From positions 186,001-250,000 of the forward strand of contig NZ_FMCS01000009.1 in the NCBI RefSeq assembly GCF_900091435.1: a DNA stretch of 64,000 nucleotides, given 5' to 3'. This DNA is from Micromonospora chaiyaphumensis. GTDB lineage: Bacteria > Actinomycetota > Actinomycetes > Mycobacteriales > Micromonosporaceae. The first letter of the stretch is position 1, and every line of letters begins with the position of its first letter. The position numbers and the translations under genes are program-made. The notes beneath the pieces are model-generated. The model saw only the letters and a program-made list of their open reading frames with translations. It ran no database searches and was not told the origin of the DNA. Below, piece after piece: positions 7,810 to 16,184 of this stretch.

Positions 7810-8310
7810 ATGACCCCGTCCCCGCCACCCGGGCCGCGCCCGTTCGGGCCGCTCCTGGCCGAGCTGCGGGCCGCCCGCGGCTGGAGCCAGCAGCGGGTCG
7901 CCGCCGAGCTGTGCGCCGCCGCCGGCGTGCCGACCCTGACCCGGCACGAGGTGTCCCGGTGGGAGCGGCAGCGCCGGCTCCCCGGCGACTTCTGGTGCGG
8001 CTGGCTGGCGGTGGTCCTCGGGGTGCCGGGCGAGCTGCTCGCCGGGGCCGCCGCGCACAGCCGCCGCCTCGGGCTGGCGCCGGCCGCCGTCGACCCGGCC
8101 GGCTCCCGCGCCCGGCCGGCCCCGCTCACGGCCACGAGCCGGCCGCCCGGCCCGGTGCCGGACCGCCCGCGGCGGCCCGCACCCACCTCCCCGTCACCCC
8201 GGCGGGCGGCCCCCGGGGCGCGCCGGCGGGCCGGCCCCGGCCGACGCCGCGCGCGGCACGTCGGGACGGGGGGAGGGCGCGACCGGCGGGGACCGGCTAG
8301 CGTCGTGCGC
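7810..8310 (+). CDS. XRE-type helix-turn-helix segment, in frame with the downstream polyprenyl synthase
   Basis: From ATG 7810 the frame encodes an XRE/Cro-type HTH: residues about 13-85 read GPLLAELRAARGWSQQRVA, then VPTLTRHEVSRWERQRRLP and FWCGWLAVVLGVPGELLA. A Pro/Arg/Ala-rich stretch without recognisable structure follows (to about 8300). There is no stop codon in this frame before 9393, so the HTH is continuous with the prenyl synthase at 8311. It could be the N-terminal domain of a fused protein, an upstream gene whose own stop was lost by a frameshift, or a remnant kept open by GC-rich codon bias. The end given here is only the boundary to the synthase. A run of ten G at about 7711-7720 lies upstream. 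Confidence 0.5.
8298..8303 (+). promoter_or_regulatory. -10 box of the polyprenyl synthase gene (leaderless)
   Basis: TAGCGT lies 7 nt upstream of GTG 8311, which supports an independent, leaderless transcript starting at the synthase rather than obligatory expression as an XRE fusion. Confidence 0.5.
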
Positions 8311-9393
8311 GTGACCCACGCTGCTCCCGTGTCCCCCGTCGACCGCGCCGGCCTGCGCCAGCGGATCGACAAGGCCCTCACCGAGTTCCTCGCCGGCCAG
8401 CGCGGCTGGCTGACCACCCTCGACGACGGCCTCGTGCCGGTGGCCGAGGCCATCGAGGCGTTCGTGCTGGGCGGCGGGAAGCGACTGCGCCCGGCCTTCG
8501 GCTACTGGGGCTACCGGGGCGCCGGCGGGGTCGACTCCGACCAGGTGGTCGCCGCCCTCGCCGCGCTGGAGTTCGTGCAGGCCAGCGCGCTGATCCACGA
8601 CGACCTGATGGACCGCTCGGACACCCGCCGCGGCGAGCCGGCGGTGCACCGGCGCTTCGCCGCCCGGCACCGCGCGGCCGGCTGGAGCGGCGACCCGGAC
8701 GGGTTCGGCGACGCGGCGGCCATCCTGCTGGGCGATCTGTGCCTGGTCTGGTCCGACGAGCTGCTGCACTCCGCCGGCCTGGACCCGCGCACGGTGGCCC
8801 GGGCCCGGCCGGTCTTCGACGAGATGCGCACCGAGGTGACCGTCGGGCAGTACCTGGACGTGCTGACCCAGGCCACCGGCGACACCTCGCTGGAACGGGC
8901 CGGCAAGGTGGCCCGTTACAAGTCGGCCAAATACACCGTCGAGCGGCCGCTGCTGCTCGGCGCCGCGCTGGCCGACGCGCCGGCCGAGGTGCACGCGGCC
9001 TACTCGGCGTACGGGCTGCCGCTGGGCGAGGCGTTCCAGCTCCGCGACGACGTGCTGGGGGTCTTCGGGGACCCGGAGCGCACCGGCAAGCCGGCCGGCG
9101 ACGACCTGCGCGAGGGCAAGCGGACCTACCTGGTGGCCGCGGCCCTCGAGGCGCTCGACGGCGCCGGCCGGGACCTGCTGCTCGGCGGGCTCGGCGACCC
9201 CGGGCTGGACGCCGCCGGGGTGGCCCGCCTGCGCGAGCTGATCACGGCGAGCGGCGCGCTGGAGCGCACCGAGCGGCGCATCACGGCCCTCACGGAGAGC
9301 GCCCTGGCCGCCCTCACGACGGTCGACCTGGACACCGAGGCCCGCCAGTCCCTGGTCGACCTGGCCATCGCCGCCACCCGCCGCACCGACTGA
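8311..9393 (+). CDS. Polyprenyl diphosphate synthase (IdsA/GGPP synthase-like)
   Basis: The 360-residue all-helical isoprenyl synthase has both Asp-rich motifs: DDLMD at residues 97-101 with the downstream RRGEPAVHRRFA, and QLRDDVLGVFGD (from residue 246) followed by GKPAGDDLREGKRTYL. These bind Mg2+ and the allylic/homoallylic diphosphates. Residues before the first DDxxD (QASALIH) suggest a medium-chain product such as GGPP; chain length is inferred. It could supply GGPP for the carotenoid pathway at the left edge or for other polyprenols. By position it matches Rv2173 (idsA2). GTG 8311 (alternative 8305) is chosen for length and the upstream -10. Confidence 0.88.
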   Translation: MTHAAPVSPVDRAGLRQRIDKALTEFLAGQRGWLTTLDDGLVPVAEAIEAFVLGGGKRLRPAFGYWGYRGAGGVDSDQVVAALAALEFVQASALIHDDLMDRSDTRRGEPAVHRRFAARHRAAGWSGDPDGFGDAAAILLGDLCLVWSDELLHSAGLDPRTVARARPVFDEMRTEVTVGQYLDVLTQATGDTSLERAGKVARYKSAKYTVERPLLLGAALADAPAEVHAAYSAYGLPLGEAFQLRDDVLGVFGDPERTGKPAGDDLREGKRTYLVAAALEALDGAGRDLLLGGLGDPGLDAAGVARLRELITASGALERTERRITALTESALAALTTVDLDTEARQSLVDLAIAATRRTD

Positions 9394-9505
9394 CCCCGCC
9401 CCCGCGGCCGACCCGGTCGATCATGAGGTTGACGGCGAAGTCGATCTCGGATGGTGCCGCCAACCTCATGATCGACGAGGCGGGCGGCCGCGGGGGGCGG
9501 GGTCA
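9391..9505. terminator. Stop-to-stop palindrome, bidirectional terminator
   Basis: The whole gap between two convergent genes is a palindrome. The outer arms are 9391-9409 and 9486-9505 (GC-rich, one extra G on the right); both include the stop codons. A perfect 15-bp inner pair lies at 9417-9431 (tcgatcatgaggttg) and 9461-9475. The centre is a roughly 29-bp loop. It likely terminates both transcripts. Confidence 0.75.
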
Positions 9506-9892
9506 GAAACCGAGGGCCTGGGCGCGGCGCTTGACCTCGCGGGCCTGGTCGCCGGCGAGGGCGGCGGCCGGGGTGGTGCCGGGGAGGGTGGGGTCGGGCT
9601 CGTAGAGCCAGCGCAGCGCCTCTTCGTCGTCGTACCCGGCGTCGGCAAGCAGGTTGAGCACGCCGGGCAGGTGCTTGAGCACGGTGCGGTTGGCCACCAG
9701 GTCGGCCGGGATCCGGCGGACGCCGTCGCGGCGCACCGCGAGCAGCTCCCGGTCGCGGATCATCTGGTGCACCTTGCTGATCGACAGGTCGAGGCGCTCG
9801 GCCACGTCCGGCAGGGTCAGCCAGCCGGCCGGGTCGGTCGGTCCGGGCAGGTCTGCCCCGGCGGCGGTCTCGGCGGGTACGGAATCGGTCAC
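9503..9892 (-). CDS. Rv2175c-family DNA-binding protein
   Basis: This 129-residue protein has a short variable N-terminus, then a winged-helix/MerR-like HTH (WLTLPDVAERLDLSISKVHQ, IRDRELLAVRRDG, RIPADLV) and a C-terminal helical part with GYDDEEALRWLYEPDPTLPG. This is the Rv2175c family. In M. tuberculosis Rv2175c binds DNA and is phosphorylated by PknL on its N-terminal tail. Here it is divergent from a PknL-like kinase, and its N-terminus contains Thr and Ser residues that could serve the same role. Start GTG 9892 is the only one that gives the family length. Confidence 0.85.
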   Translation of the reverse strand: MTDSVPAETAAGADLPGPTDPAGWLTLPDVAERLDLSISKVHQMIRDRELLAVRRDGVRRIPADLVANRTVLKHLPGVLNLLADAGYDDEEALRWLYEPDPTLPGTTPAAALAGDQAREVKRRAQALGF

Positions 9893-9997
9893 CCGACCAC
9901 CCTGCCACGTGCCCGCCCGGGCCGGTCGGCGGCACCCCGCACCCCCGCCCGACACGTGCGCGGTGCCGGGTTGTGGGACGCCGGCTGTAGCATCCTG

Positions 9998-10027
9998 TTC
10001 AACCTTCACCCTCCCGACACATAGACT
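9998..10027 (+). promoter_or_regulatory. Promoter of the PASTA kinase gene
   Basis: TTCAAC (9998-10003) and TAGACT (10022-10027) are separated by 18 bp. The expected transcription start falls about at ATG 10036, so the mRNA would have little or no leader. Confidence 0.5.
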
Positions 10028-10035
10028 GCCTGCCG

Positions 10036-12018
10036 ATGGACACACAGGTCGCCGACACGTTGCTGGGCTCGCTGATCGACGGGCGCTACCGCATTCGCGG
10101 TCGCGTGGCCCGTGGCGGCATGGCGACCGTGTACACCGCCACCGACGAGCGCCTGGAGCGCACCGTGGCGGTCAAGATCATTCACCCGACCCAGGCGCCC
10201 GAGGCCCGGGCCCGGATGGCCGGCTTCGTCGCACGCTTCACCGACGAGGCCAAGACCATCGCCCGGCTCACCCACCCGAACGTGGTGGCGGTCTACGACC
10301 AGGGCAGCCACGCCGGCCTCCCCTACCTCGTGATGGAGTACGTGCGCGGCCGCACCCTGCGCGACGTGCTCGCCGAGCGGCGCCGGCTCAACCCCGACGA
10401 GGCGCTGGCCATCGCCGAGCAGATGCTCGCCGCGATCGCCGCCGCGCACCGGGCCGGACTCGTGCACCGCGACGTCAAGCCGGAGAACGTGCTGGTCGCC
10501 GAGCCGCCCGCGGGCGGCACCACGAGCCTCGTCGACAGCGTGGTCAAGGTGGCCGACTTCGGTCTGGCCCGCGCGGTCGAGGCGAGCGCCGAGGAGGAGA
10601 ACGGCAACCAGCTCATGGCCACCGTGGCCTACGTGGCGCCCGAGCTGGTCACCCAGGGTCACGCGGACCCGCGCACCGACGTCTACTCCGCCGGCATCGT
10701 GCTGTTCGAGATGCTCACCGGCCGGGTGCCGTACGACGGCGACCGCCCGGTGGAGGTCGCCTGGCAGCACGTCGACCGCGACGTGCCGGCCCCGTCGACC
10801 CTCGTGCCGTCGCTGCCCCCGGTGCTCGACGCGCTGGTCGCCCGGGCCACCCGGCGCGACCCGGCCGCCCGCCCGGCCAACGCCGGCGCGCTGCTGACCG
10901 AGGTGCAGGCCGCGCGCGACGAGCTGGCCAACCCCCACTCCCACACCGCGGTGCTGCGGCAGGTCGGCGACGAGACGGCCGTGATCGCGCAGCCCACCAT
11001 GGTGGTGGCGGCGGTCCGCCCGGCCGAGCGCCCCGCCTGGGCCCGGCTGCCCGAGGGCGGTGGCCAGCGCACGCACCGCCGCCGCGCCGTGGAGGACGAG
11101 GGCCTGGGCGCCCGGCTGGCCGGGCTGCGTACCCGGATCATGGGCTCACCCCGCGGCCGGCTGGCGGTCGCCGCGGCGGCCGTGGTGCTCGGCCTGGTGG
11201 CCGCGGTGGGCGGCTGGTGGTTCGGGGTGGGCCGCTACACGGTCGCCCCGCAGCTGGTGAGCCTCACCAAGGCCGAGGCGGAGGCGCAGGCCACCCGGGG
11301 CGGCTTCACGCTGCGCTACGCCGAGCCCCGCTACGACGAGAAGATCCCCAAGGACACGGTGCTGGGCCAGGCCCCGGTCTCGGCCACCCGGATCGTCAAG
11401 GGCGGCACGATCACGCTGACCCTGTCGCTCGGTCCGGAGCGGCTGCCGGTGCCGGACGTGGTGGGCAAGGACTTCGAGCTGGCCCAGGCCGAGCTGACCG
11501 GCGCCAAGCTGGTGCCGGTGAAGGGCAGCTCCCGCTACGACGACGCGCTGCCGGCCGGGGTGGTGCTGGCCACCGACCCGAAGGTGGGCACGGTGGTCAA
11601 ACCGGGCGCCAAGGTGACGGTGATCCTGAGCAAGGGCCGCGCCCCGGTGACCGTGCCGAACCTGGTGGGCAAGAACCTCGGCGAGGCCCGCAACACCCTC
11701 GCCCAGCTCGGGCTGACGCCGGTCGAGACGTACAAGGACTCCGACAAGCCGAAGGACGAGATTCTCGGCCAGAGCCCAGCCGACGGCACCGGCGTGGAGA
11801 AGGGCGCCCAGGTCAAGCTCGACGTCAGCAAGGGCCCCGCCCAGGTGCCCGTCCCCCGCGTGGTCGACCTGCCCTGCCAGCAGGCCAAGCAGGTGCTGGA
11901 GAGCCAGGGCTTCCCGGTCAACATCCAGCTCAACCCGAACGGGGTGGCCCGCTTCCAGAACCCGGGCGAGAACACCCCGGTGCCGCCGGGCACCCCGGTC
12001 ACGGTGACCTGCCTGTGA
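10036..12018 (+). CDS. pknL: Serine/threonine protein kinase with four PASTA domains (PknL-like)
   Basis: This 660-residue transmembrane receptor kinase has a Hanks-type kinase domain at about residues 16-280: RVARGGMATVY P-loop, AVKII lysine about residue 47, VHRDVKPENVL catalytic loop about 144, DFGLAR and APELVT. A juxtamembrane segment follows, then one membrane helix at about 375-398 and four extracellular PASTA repeats (about 400-660), which bind peptidoglycan fragments in this family. The C-terminal Cys is near the end (VTVTCL). Divergent from an Rv2175c homologue, as in M. tuberculosis (Rv2176). The stop overlaps the next GTG by 4 bp. Confidence 0.93.
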   Translation: MDTQVADTLLGSLIDGRYRIRGRVARGGMATVYTATDERLERTVAVKIIHPTQAPEARARMAGFVARFTDEAKTIARLTHPNVVAVYDQGSHAGLPYLVMEYVRGRTLRDVLAERRRLNPDEALAIAEQMLAAIAAAHRAGLVHRDVKPENVLVAEPPAGGTTSLVDSVVKVADFGLARAVEASAEEENGNQLMATVAYVAPELVTQGHADPRTDVYSAGIVLFEMLTGRVPYDGDRPVEVAWQHVDRDVPAPSTLVPSLPPVLDALVARATRRDPAARPANAGALLTEVQAARDELANPHSHTAVLRQVGDETAVIAQPTMVVAAVRPAERPAWARLPEGGGQRTHRRRAVEDEGLGARLAGLRTRIMGSPRGRLAVAAAAVVLGLVAAVGGWWFGVGRYTVAPQLVSLTKAEAEAQATRGGFTLRYAEPRYDEKIPKDTVLGQAPVSATRIVKGGTITLTLSLGPERLPVPDVVGKDFELAQAELTGAKLVPVKGSSRYDDALPAGVVLATDPKVGTVVKPGAKVTVILSKGRAPVTVPNLVGKNLGEARNTLAQLGLTPVETYKDSDKPKDEILGQSPADGTGVEKGAQVKLDVSKGPAQVPVPRVVDLPCQQAKQVLESQGFPVNIQLNPNGVARFQNPGENTPVPPGTPVTVTCL

Positions 12019-12884
12019 GCGGGCAGCCCGGGCGACGGCGGGTCGGGTCGCACACCCCCACCTCCGGGGGCCTGGCCAAGGCGGCGCTGCCCTACGCCGA
12101 CGCGGCCGCCTCCGAGGCGGTGCAGGTCTACGTCTCCAACTCGCGGGGCTGGGCGCTGCCGGCGGGCGACCCGAAGCAGGACGTGCTGTTCCGGGACGGC
12201 TGCGGCGAGCGCGGCCTGCCGGTCTTCATCCACGCCTCGCTGCTGGTCAACCTCGGCTCCCCCACCCCGGCCACGGTCGAGCGGTCGACGGAGACGCTGG
12301 CGCACGCGCTGCGCCGGGGCCGGGCCATCGGCGCCGAGGCCGTGGTGTTCCACGCCGGCAGCGCGGTCGACGCGGGCCACGCCGAGGCGGCCATGCGGCA
12401 GGTCCGCGCGGCACTGCTCCCGCTGCTGGACGAGAGCGCGGCCACCGGCGGGCCGATGCTGCTGGTCGAGCCGAGCGCCGGGGGCGGCCGGTCGCTGGCC
12501 TCCCGGGTCGAGCACCTGGGCCCCTACCTCGACGCGGTGGACCGCCACCCGATGCTGGGCGTCTGCTTCGACACCTGCCACGCGTGGGCGGCCGGGCACG
12601 ACCTGGCCGCCGAGGGCGGGATGACCGCCACGCTGGACGCGCTGGTCGCCGCGGTGGGCGCGGACCGGCTGAAGCTGGTGCACGCGAACGACTCGAAGGA
12701 CCTGTGCGGCTCCACCCGGGACCGGCACGAGAACATCGGCAAGGGCACCATCGGCGAACCCGCGTTCGCCGAGCTGATGCGCCACCCCGCGACGGCCGGC
12801 GTCCCCGTGCTGGTGGAGACCCCGACGGAGAAGCACGAAGGCCACGCCGCCGACATCGCCAACCTGAAACGCCTCCACCCCTGA
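12015..12884 (+). CDS. nfo: Endonuclease IV (apurinic/apyrimidinic endonuclease, Nfo)
   Basis: The 289-residue TIM-barrel enzyme cleaves DNA at abasic sites. The metal-ligand stations of the family are all visible in order: HTPTSGG, FIHASLL, VVFHAGS, LVEPSAGGG (Glu), CFDTCHAW (Asp and His), VHANDSK, RDRHENIGKG (Asp and His) and VETP (Glu). GTG 12015 overlaps the kinase stop by 4 bp, so it is co-transcribed with pknL. Coupling of a DNA-repair nuclease to a cell-wall-sensing kinase is probably organisational rather than functional. A much longer open frame extends upstream but merely shadows the kinase gene. Confidence 0.92.
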   Translation: MSGQPGRRRVGSHTPTSGGLAKAALPYADAAASEAVQVYVSNSRGWALPAGDPKQDVLFRDGCGERGLPVFIHASLLVNLGSPTPATVERSTETLAHALRRGRAIGAEAVVFHAGSAVDAGHAEAAMRQVRAALLPLLDESAATGGPMLLVEPSAGGGRSLASRVEHLGPYLDAVDRHPMLGVCFDTCHAWAAGHDLAAEGGMTATLDALVAAVGADRLKLVHANDSKDLCGSTRDRHENIGKGTIGEPAFAELMRHPATAGVPVLVETPTEKHEGHAADIANLKRLHP

Positions 12885-12920
12885 CCCCCCTGCGGGGGCC
12901 CGGGGTTGATCAAGAAGCGG

Positions 12921-13949
12921 TCAGGCGCGGAGGAGGGTGGTCAGGGTTTCGGCGGACCGGTCGATCTGGTCGTTCGACACGTCCATGTGGGTGACCAGGC
13001 GGGCGGTACGCGGGCCGAGCACCGAGATCAGCAGGCCCCGCTCCCGGGCGGCCGCCGCCAGGGCGGGCGCGTCGAGCGCGTGCTTGGTCAGGTCGAGCGG
13101 GACGATGTTGGTCCGCACCGCGGTCGCCAGCACCCCGTAGGGCGCGACCGCCTCGGCCAGCCGGGCCGCCTTCGCGTGGTCCTCGGCGAGCCGCTCGACG
13201 TGGTTCGCGAGCGCGTACCGGCCGGCGGCGGCCAGGATGCCGACCTGCCGCATGCCGCCACCCATCCGCTTGCGGACGAACCGCGCCCGCGCGATCTTCT
13301 CGGCGCTGCCGACCACCAGCGAGCCGACCGGGGCGCCGAGGCCCTTGGAGAGGCAGACCGAGAGGGTGTCGAACAGCGCGCCGTACTCGGCCGGCGGCAC
13401 CCCGTCGGCGACGTGCGCGTGCCAGATCCGGGCGCCGTCGCAGTGCAGGGCGAGCCCGTGGTCGTCGGCGACCCGGCGCAGCTCCCGCAGGGTCGCGAGC
13501 GGGATCACGCCGCCGCCGCCGCGGTTGTGGGTCTGCTCGACGGCGATGGCCCGGGTCGGCACCGCGAAGTAGCCGTCCGGCCGGACCATCCCGGCCACCA
13601 CCTCGGGGTCGACGTCCGCGCCCACCGCCGGCCAGGTCCGCGAGGAGATCCCCCCGTACGCGGCCGCGGCGCCGATCTCGTACGTGACCACGTGCGCGTC
13701 GGCGTCGCAGAGCAGCTCGTCCCCGGGCGGGACGACGAGCTGGAGGGCGATCTGGTTGGCCATCGAGCCGCTCGGGGCGAACAGCGCCGCCTCGTGCCCG
13801 AAGAGCGCCGCGACCTCGGCCTCCAGCGCGGCGACGGTCGGGTCCTCCCCGTAGACGTCGTCGCCGACCTCGGCGCTCGCCATGGCCTCGCGCATCCCGG
13901 CGGTGGGCCGGGTCACGGTGTCCGAACGAAGATCAATGAACTCAGCCAC
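12921..13949 (-). CDS. Low-specificity L-threonine aldolase
   Basis: This 342-residue fold-type I PLP enzyme starts with FIDLRSDTVTRPTAGMREAM. It contains DDVYGEDPTV, APSGSMANQIAL, EQTHNRGGGGVIP, HCDGARIWHA and the PLP lysine in LSVCLSKGLGAPVGS. It cleaves threonine/allo-threonine to glycine and acetaldehyde. GTG 13949 lies 8 bp inside the end of the upstream DAHP synthase gene, so the two are transcribed together and probably translationally coupled. The stereo-preference is not readable from sequence. Confidence 0.92.
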   Translation of the reverse strand: MAEFIDLRSDTVTRPTAGMREAMASAEVGDDVYGEDPTVAALEAEVAALFGHEAALFAPSGSMANQIALQLVVPPGDELLCDADAHVVTYEIGAAAAYGGISSRTWPAVGADVDPEVVAGMVRPDGYFAVPTRAIAVEQTHNRGGGGVIPLATLRELRRVADDHGLALHCDGARIWHAHVADGVPPAEYGALFDTLSVCLSKGLGAPVGSLVVGSAEKIARARFVRKRMGGGMRQVGILAAAGRYALANHVERLAEDHAKAARLAEAVAPYGVLATAVRTNIVPLDLTKHALDAPALAAAARERGLLISVLGPRTARLVTHMDVSNDQIDRSAETLTTLLRA

Positions 13950-15348
13950 GCAACATCTCCGCAACGAGGAAGGCCAGCTCCAGCGACTGCTGGGTGTTCA
14001 GTCGCGGGTCGCAGGCGGTTTCGTACCGGTCGGGCAGGTCGAGGTCCTCGATGCCCTGGGCGCCGCCGAGGCACTCGGTGACGTCCTCGCCGGTCAGCTC
14101 GACGTGCAGGCCGCCCGGGTGGGTCTCCAGGCCGCGGTGCACCTCGAAGTAGCCGAGCACCTCGTCGACGATCCGGTCGAAGTGCCGGGTCTTGTAGCCG
14201 TTCGAGGACTCGTGGGTGTTGCCGTGCATCGGGTCGCACTGCCAGACGACCTTGGCGCCGGCGGCGGTGACCTTGGCGACGATCGGGGGCAGGGCGTCCC
14301 GGACCCGGTGGTTGCCCATCCGGCTGATCAGGGTGAGCCGGCCGGGGACGTTGTCCGGGTTGAGCTTCTCGCAGAGCTCGATGGCCTCGTCGGGGGTGGT
14401 GGTCGGGCCGAGCTTGACCCCGATTGGGTTGGCGATCCGGGAGATGAAGTCGAGGTGCGCCCCGTCGAGCTGCCGGGTGCGCTCGCCGACCCACAGGAAG
14501 TGCCCGGACAGCCCGTACGCGCGGTTGCCGGAGATCCGGGTGAGCGCCCGGTCGTACTCCAGGGCCAGGGCCTCGTGCGAGCAGTAGAGGGTGACGGTGC
14601 GCAGCGCCTCGTCGTCGGTCATCCCGCAGGCGCGGATGAAGGCCAGCGCGCGGTCGATCTCGCGGGCGATCGCCTCGTAGCGCTCGCCGGCCGGGGACTG
14701 CTTGACGAAGCCCTTGTTCCAGTCGTGCACCGCGTGCAGGTCGGCCAGCCCACCGGCCAGGTACGCCCGGAGCATGTTCATGGCGGCGGCCGAGTTGGCG
14801 TACGCCCGGATCATGCGCTGCGGGTCGGCGACCCGGGCCTCCGGCGTGGCCTCCAGCGAGTTGATCATGTCGCCGCGGTAGGCCGGGAGGCCGCGCGCGT
14901 CGGTCGGCAGCGACCGGGGCTTGGTGTACTGGCCGGCGACCCGGGCGACCTTGACCACCGGCAGCGACGCGCCGTAGGTCAGCACGATGGCCATCTGGAG
15001 CAGGGTGCGGGCGTTGGCCAGCAGGTGGCTCTCGGTGTTGTCGGCGAAGGTCTCCGCGCAGTCGCCGCCCTGGAGCAGGAACGCCTTGCCCTCGCAGACC
15101 AGCGCCAGCCGCTGCCGGAGCTGGTCGACCTCGTAGGGCGCGACCACGGACGGCACGGTGTCCAGCACCTTGCAGACCTCGGCGACCTGCTCCGGGTCGG
15201 GCCAGGGCGGGGTCTGCGCGCGCGGCAGCTCCCGCCAGCGGTCCAGGCCGAGGGCGGCGTCCTCGGCGGAATCGACGGTCGGGCGACTGGTCTGGAGCCC
15301 CGGGCTACCCACGGCGGGGTGACTCAGCTGGTGCCACTCATGGCGCAT
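13942..15348 (-). CDS. aroG: 3-deoxy-7-phosphoheptulonate (DAHP) synthase, class II
   Basis: The 468-residue enzyme is the plant/actinobacterial class II DAHP synthase that commits PEP and erythrose-4-phosphate to the shikimate pathway. Landmarks are WRELPRAQTPPWPDPEQV, LLQGGDCAETFADNT (metal-binding Cys), VKVARVAGQYTKPRS, HFLWVGERTRQLDGAH, KLGPTTTPDEAIEL, ISRMGNHRVRDALPP and VWQCDPMHGNTHES. ATG 15348 starts at MRHEWHQLSHP and gives normal length; the frame is open further upstream. It matches Rv2178c by position. Confidence 0.95.
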   Translation of the reverse strand: MRHEWHQLSHPAVGSPGLQTSRPTVDSAEDAALGLDRWRELPRAQTPPWPDPEQVAEVCKVLDTVPSVVAPYEVDQLRQRLALVCEGKAFLLQGGDCAETFADNTESHLLANARTLLQMAIVLTYGASLPVVKVARVAGQYTKPRSLPTDARGLPAYRGDMINSLEATPEARVADPQRMIRAYANSAAAMNMLRAYLAGGLADLHAVHDWNKGFVKQSPAGERYEAIAREIDRALAFIRACGMTDDEALRTVTLYCSHEALALEYDRALTRISGNRAYGLSGHFLWVGERTRQLDGAHLDFISRIANPIGVKLGPTTTPDEAIELCEKLNPDNVPGRLTLISRMGNHRVRDALPPIVAKVTAAGAKVVWQCDPMHGNTHESSNGYKTRHFDRIVDEVLGYFEVHRGLETHPGGLHVELTGEDVTECLGGAQGIEDLDLPDRYETACDPRLNTQQSLELAFLVAEMLRG

Positions 15349-15463
15349 GGAAGAAAGCGTACGGCGACCGCCGGGGCGGCTCACCTTCGAGGGGGACGGT
15401 TCCGGTGGTTGGGAGATCAGTGCCACATCCGGGGAGCGCCGCAGGTCGGGGGCCGGTCCGGGG

Positions 15464-15958
15464 TCAGGGGGTGACCGCCGGCGACGGGCTGTTGCCGCCC
15501 GGCGCCTCGCCCGCGATGCACCAGTCGGCGCCGGTGCGGGTGACCGTGAACAGCAGCGAGCGGGTGGCCTTGCGCGACCCGACGGCCACGGTGACCGAGG
15601 TGGTCACCTCCTCGCCCTGCGGGCCGGACCGGACGTCGGTGATGGTGGCCTGCGGGACGGTGAAGTGGTCGGCGAAGTCGCCGTTCGGCCCGGTGGCGGC
15701 CGCGTCGAAGGCGCTCTGCATGGGCGCGCAGAGCTGGCTGCGGCCGGCGTCGACGTCCTTGGCCGCCATCGCGTCCAGGTACGCCTGGACCCGCTCGCGG
15801 CTCTTGGCCGCCGCCTCCTCGGCCGGCGCCCGCTGGGACCCGCTGGCCGGGCTGTCCGGGGCGTCGTCCCCGCCGCCGAGGCCGCAGCCGGCCAGCGTGA
15901 TCGGCAGGAGCGCGAGCAGGGCCGCGCCGGCCACCGCCCTCGGGTGCGTCAGGCCCAT
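15464..15958 (-). CDS. Putative secreted lipoprotein
   Basis: This 164-residue protein has an N-terminal signal peptide (HPRAVAGAALLALLPITLAGC) with lipobox LAGC, so the mature protein begins with a lipidated Cys about residue 25 followed by a Gly/Asp/Ser-rich tether. The rest looks like a small NTF2-like/DUF4878-type fold: a helix ERVQAYLDAMAAKD, then alternating strands. It has two further Cys residues (QLCAP, DWCIAG) that may form a disulfide. It lies downstream of nothing on its strand and upstream of aroG. The function is unknown. Confidence 0.75.
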   Translation of the reverse strand: MGLTHPRAVAGAALLALLPITLAGCGLGGGDDAPDSPASGSQRAPAEEAAAKSRERVQAYLDAMAAKDVDAGRSQLCAPMQSAFDAAATGPNGDFADHFTVPQATITDVRSGPQGEEVTTSVTVAVGSRKATRSLLFTVTRTGADWCIAGEAPGGNSPSPAVTP

Positions 15959-16174
15959 CGGTCCCCTTCCATCGGCGCGGACATCGGGACATGCCGAGCG
16001 GCGAGTCTGTCACATCGACGTCGTCGGATGCCGGCCCGCCGGCGGCTGCCACCGGTCCCCGACGACCTGCCCATCCTCACCCGGATCGCGCCGACCGGCC
16101 AGAGCGGCACGCGGATCGGCGTCCGCCCACGGAATGGACGCCGGGCCGGCCGGCGCCGACAATGGCGTACCCCG

Positions 16175-16181
16175 AAGGAGG
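16175..16181 (+). promoter_or_regulatory. Strong Shine-Dalgarno before the AraC-family gene
   Basis: AAGGAGG sits only 3 nt before the in-frame TTG 16185, 9 nt before ATC 16191 and 18 nt before GTG 16200. The SD strength and short TTG spacing leave the start uncertain, with ATC 16191 fitting the spacing best. Confidence 0.5.
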
Positions 16182-16184
16182 TGA

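Noticed and set aside
9654..12014. The first two thirds of a 1076-codon plus-strand frame ending in endonuclease IV
   Set aside because: It runs out of frame through the pknL gene and its translation is low-complexity; only the tail from GTG 12015 is a real protein.
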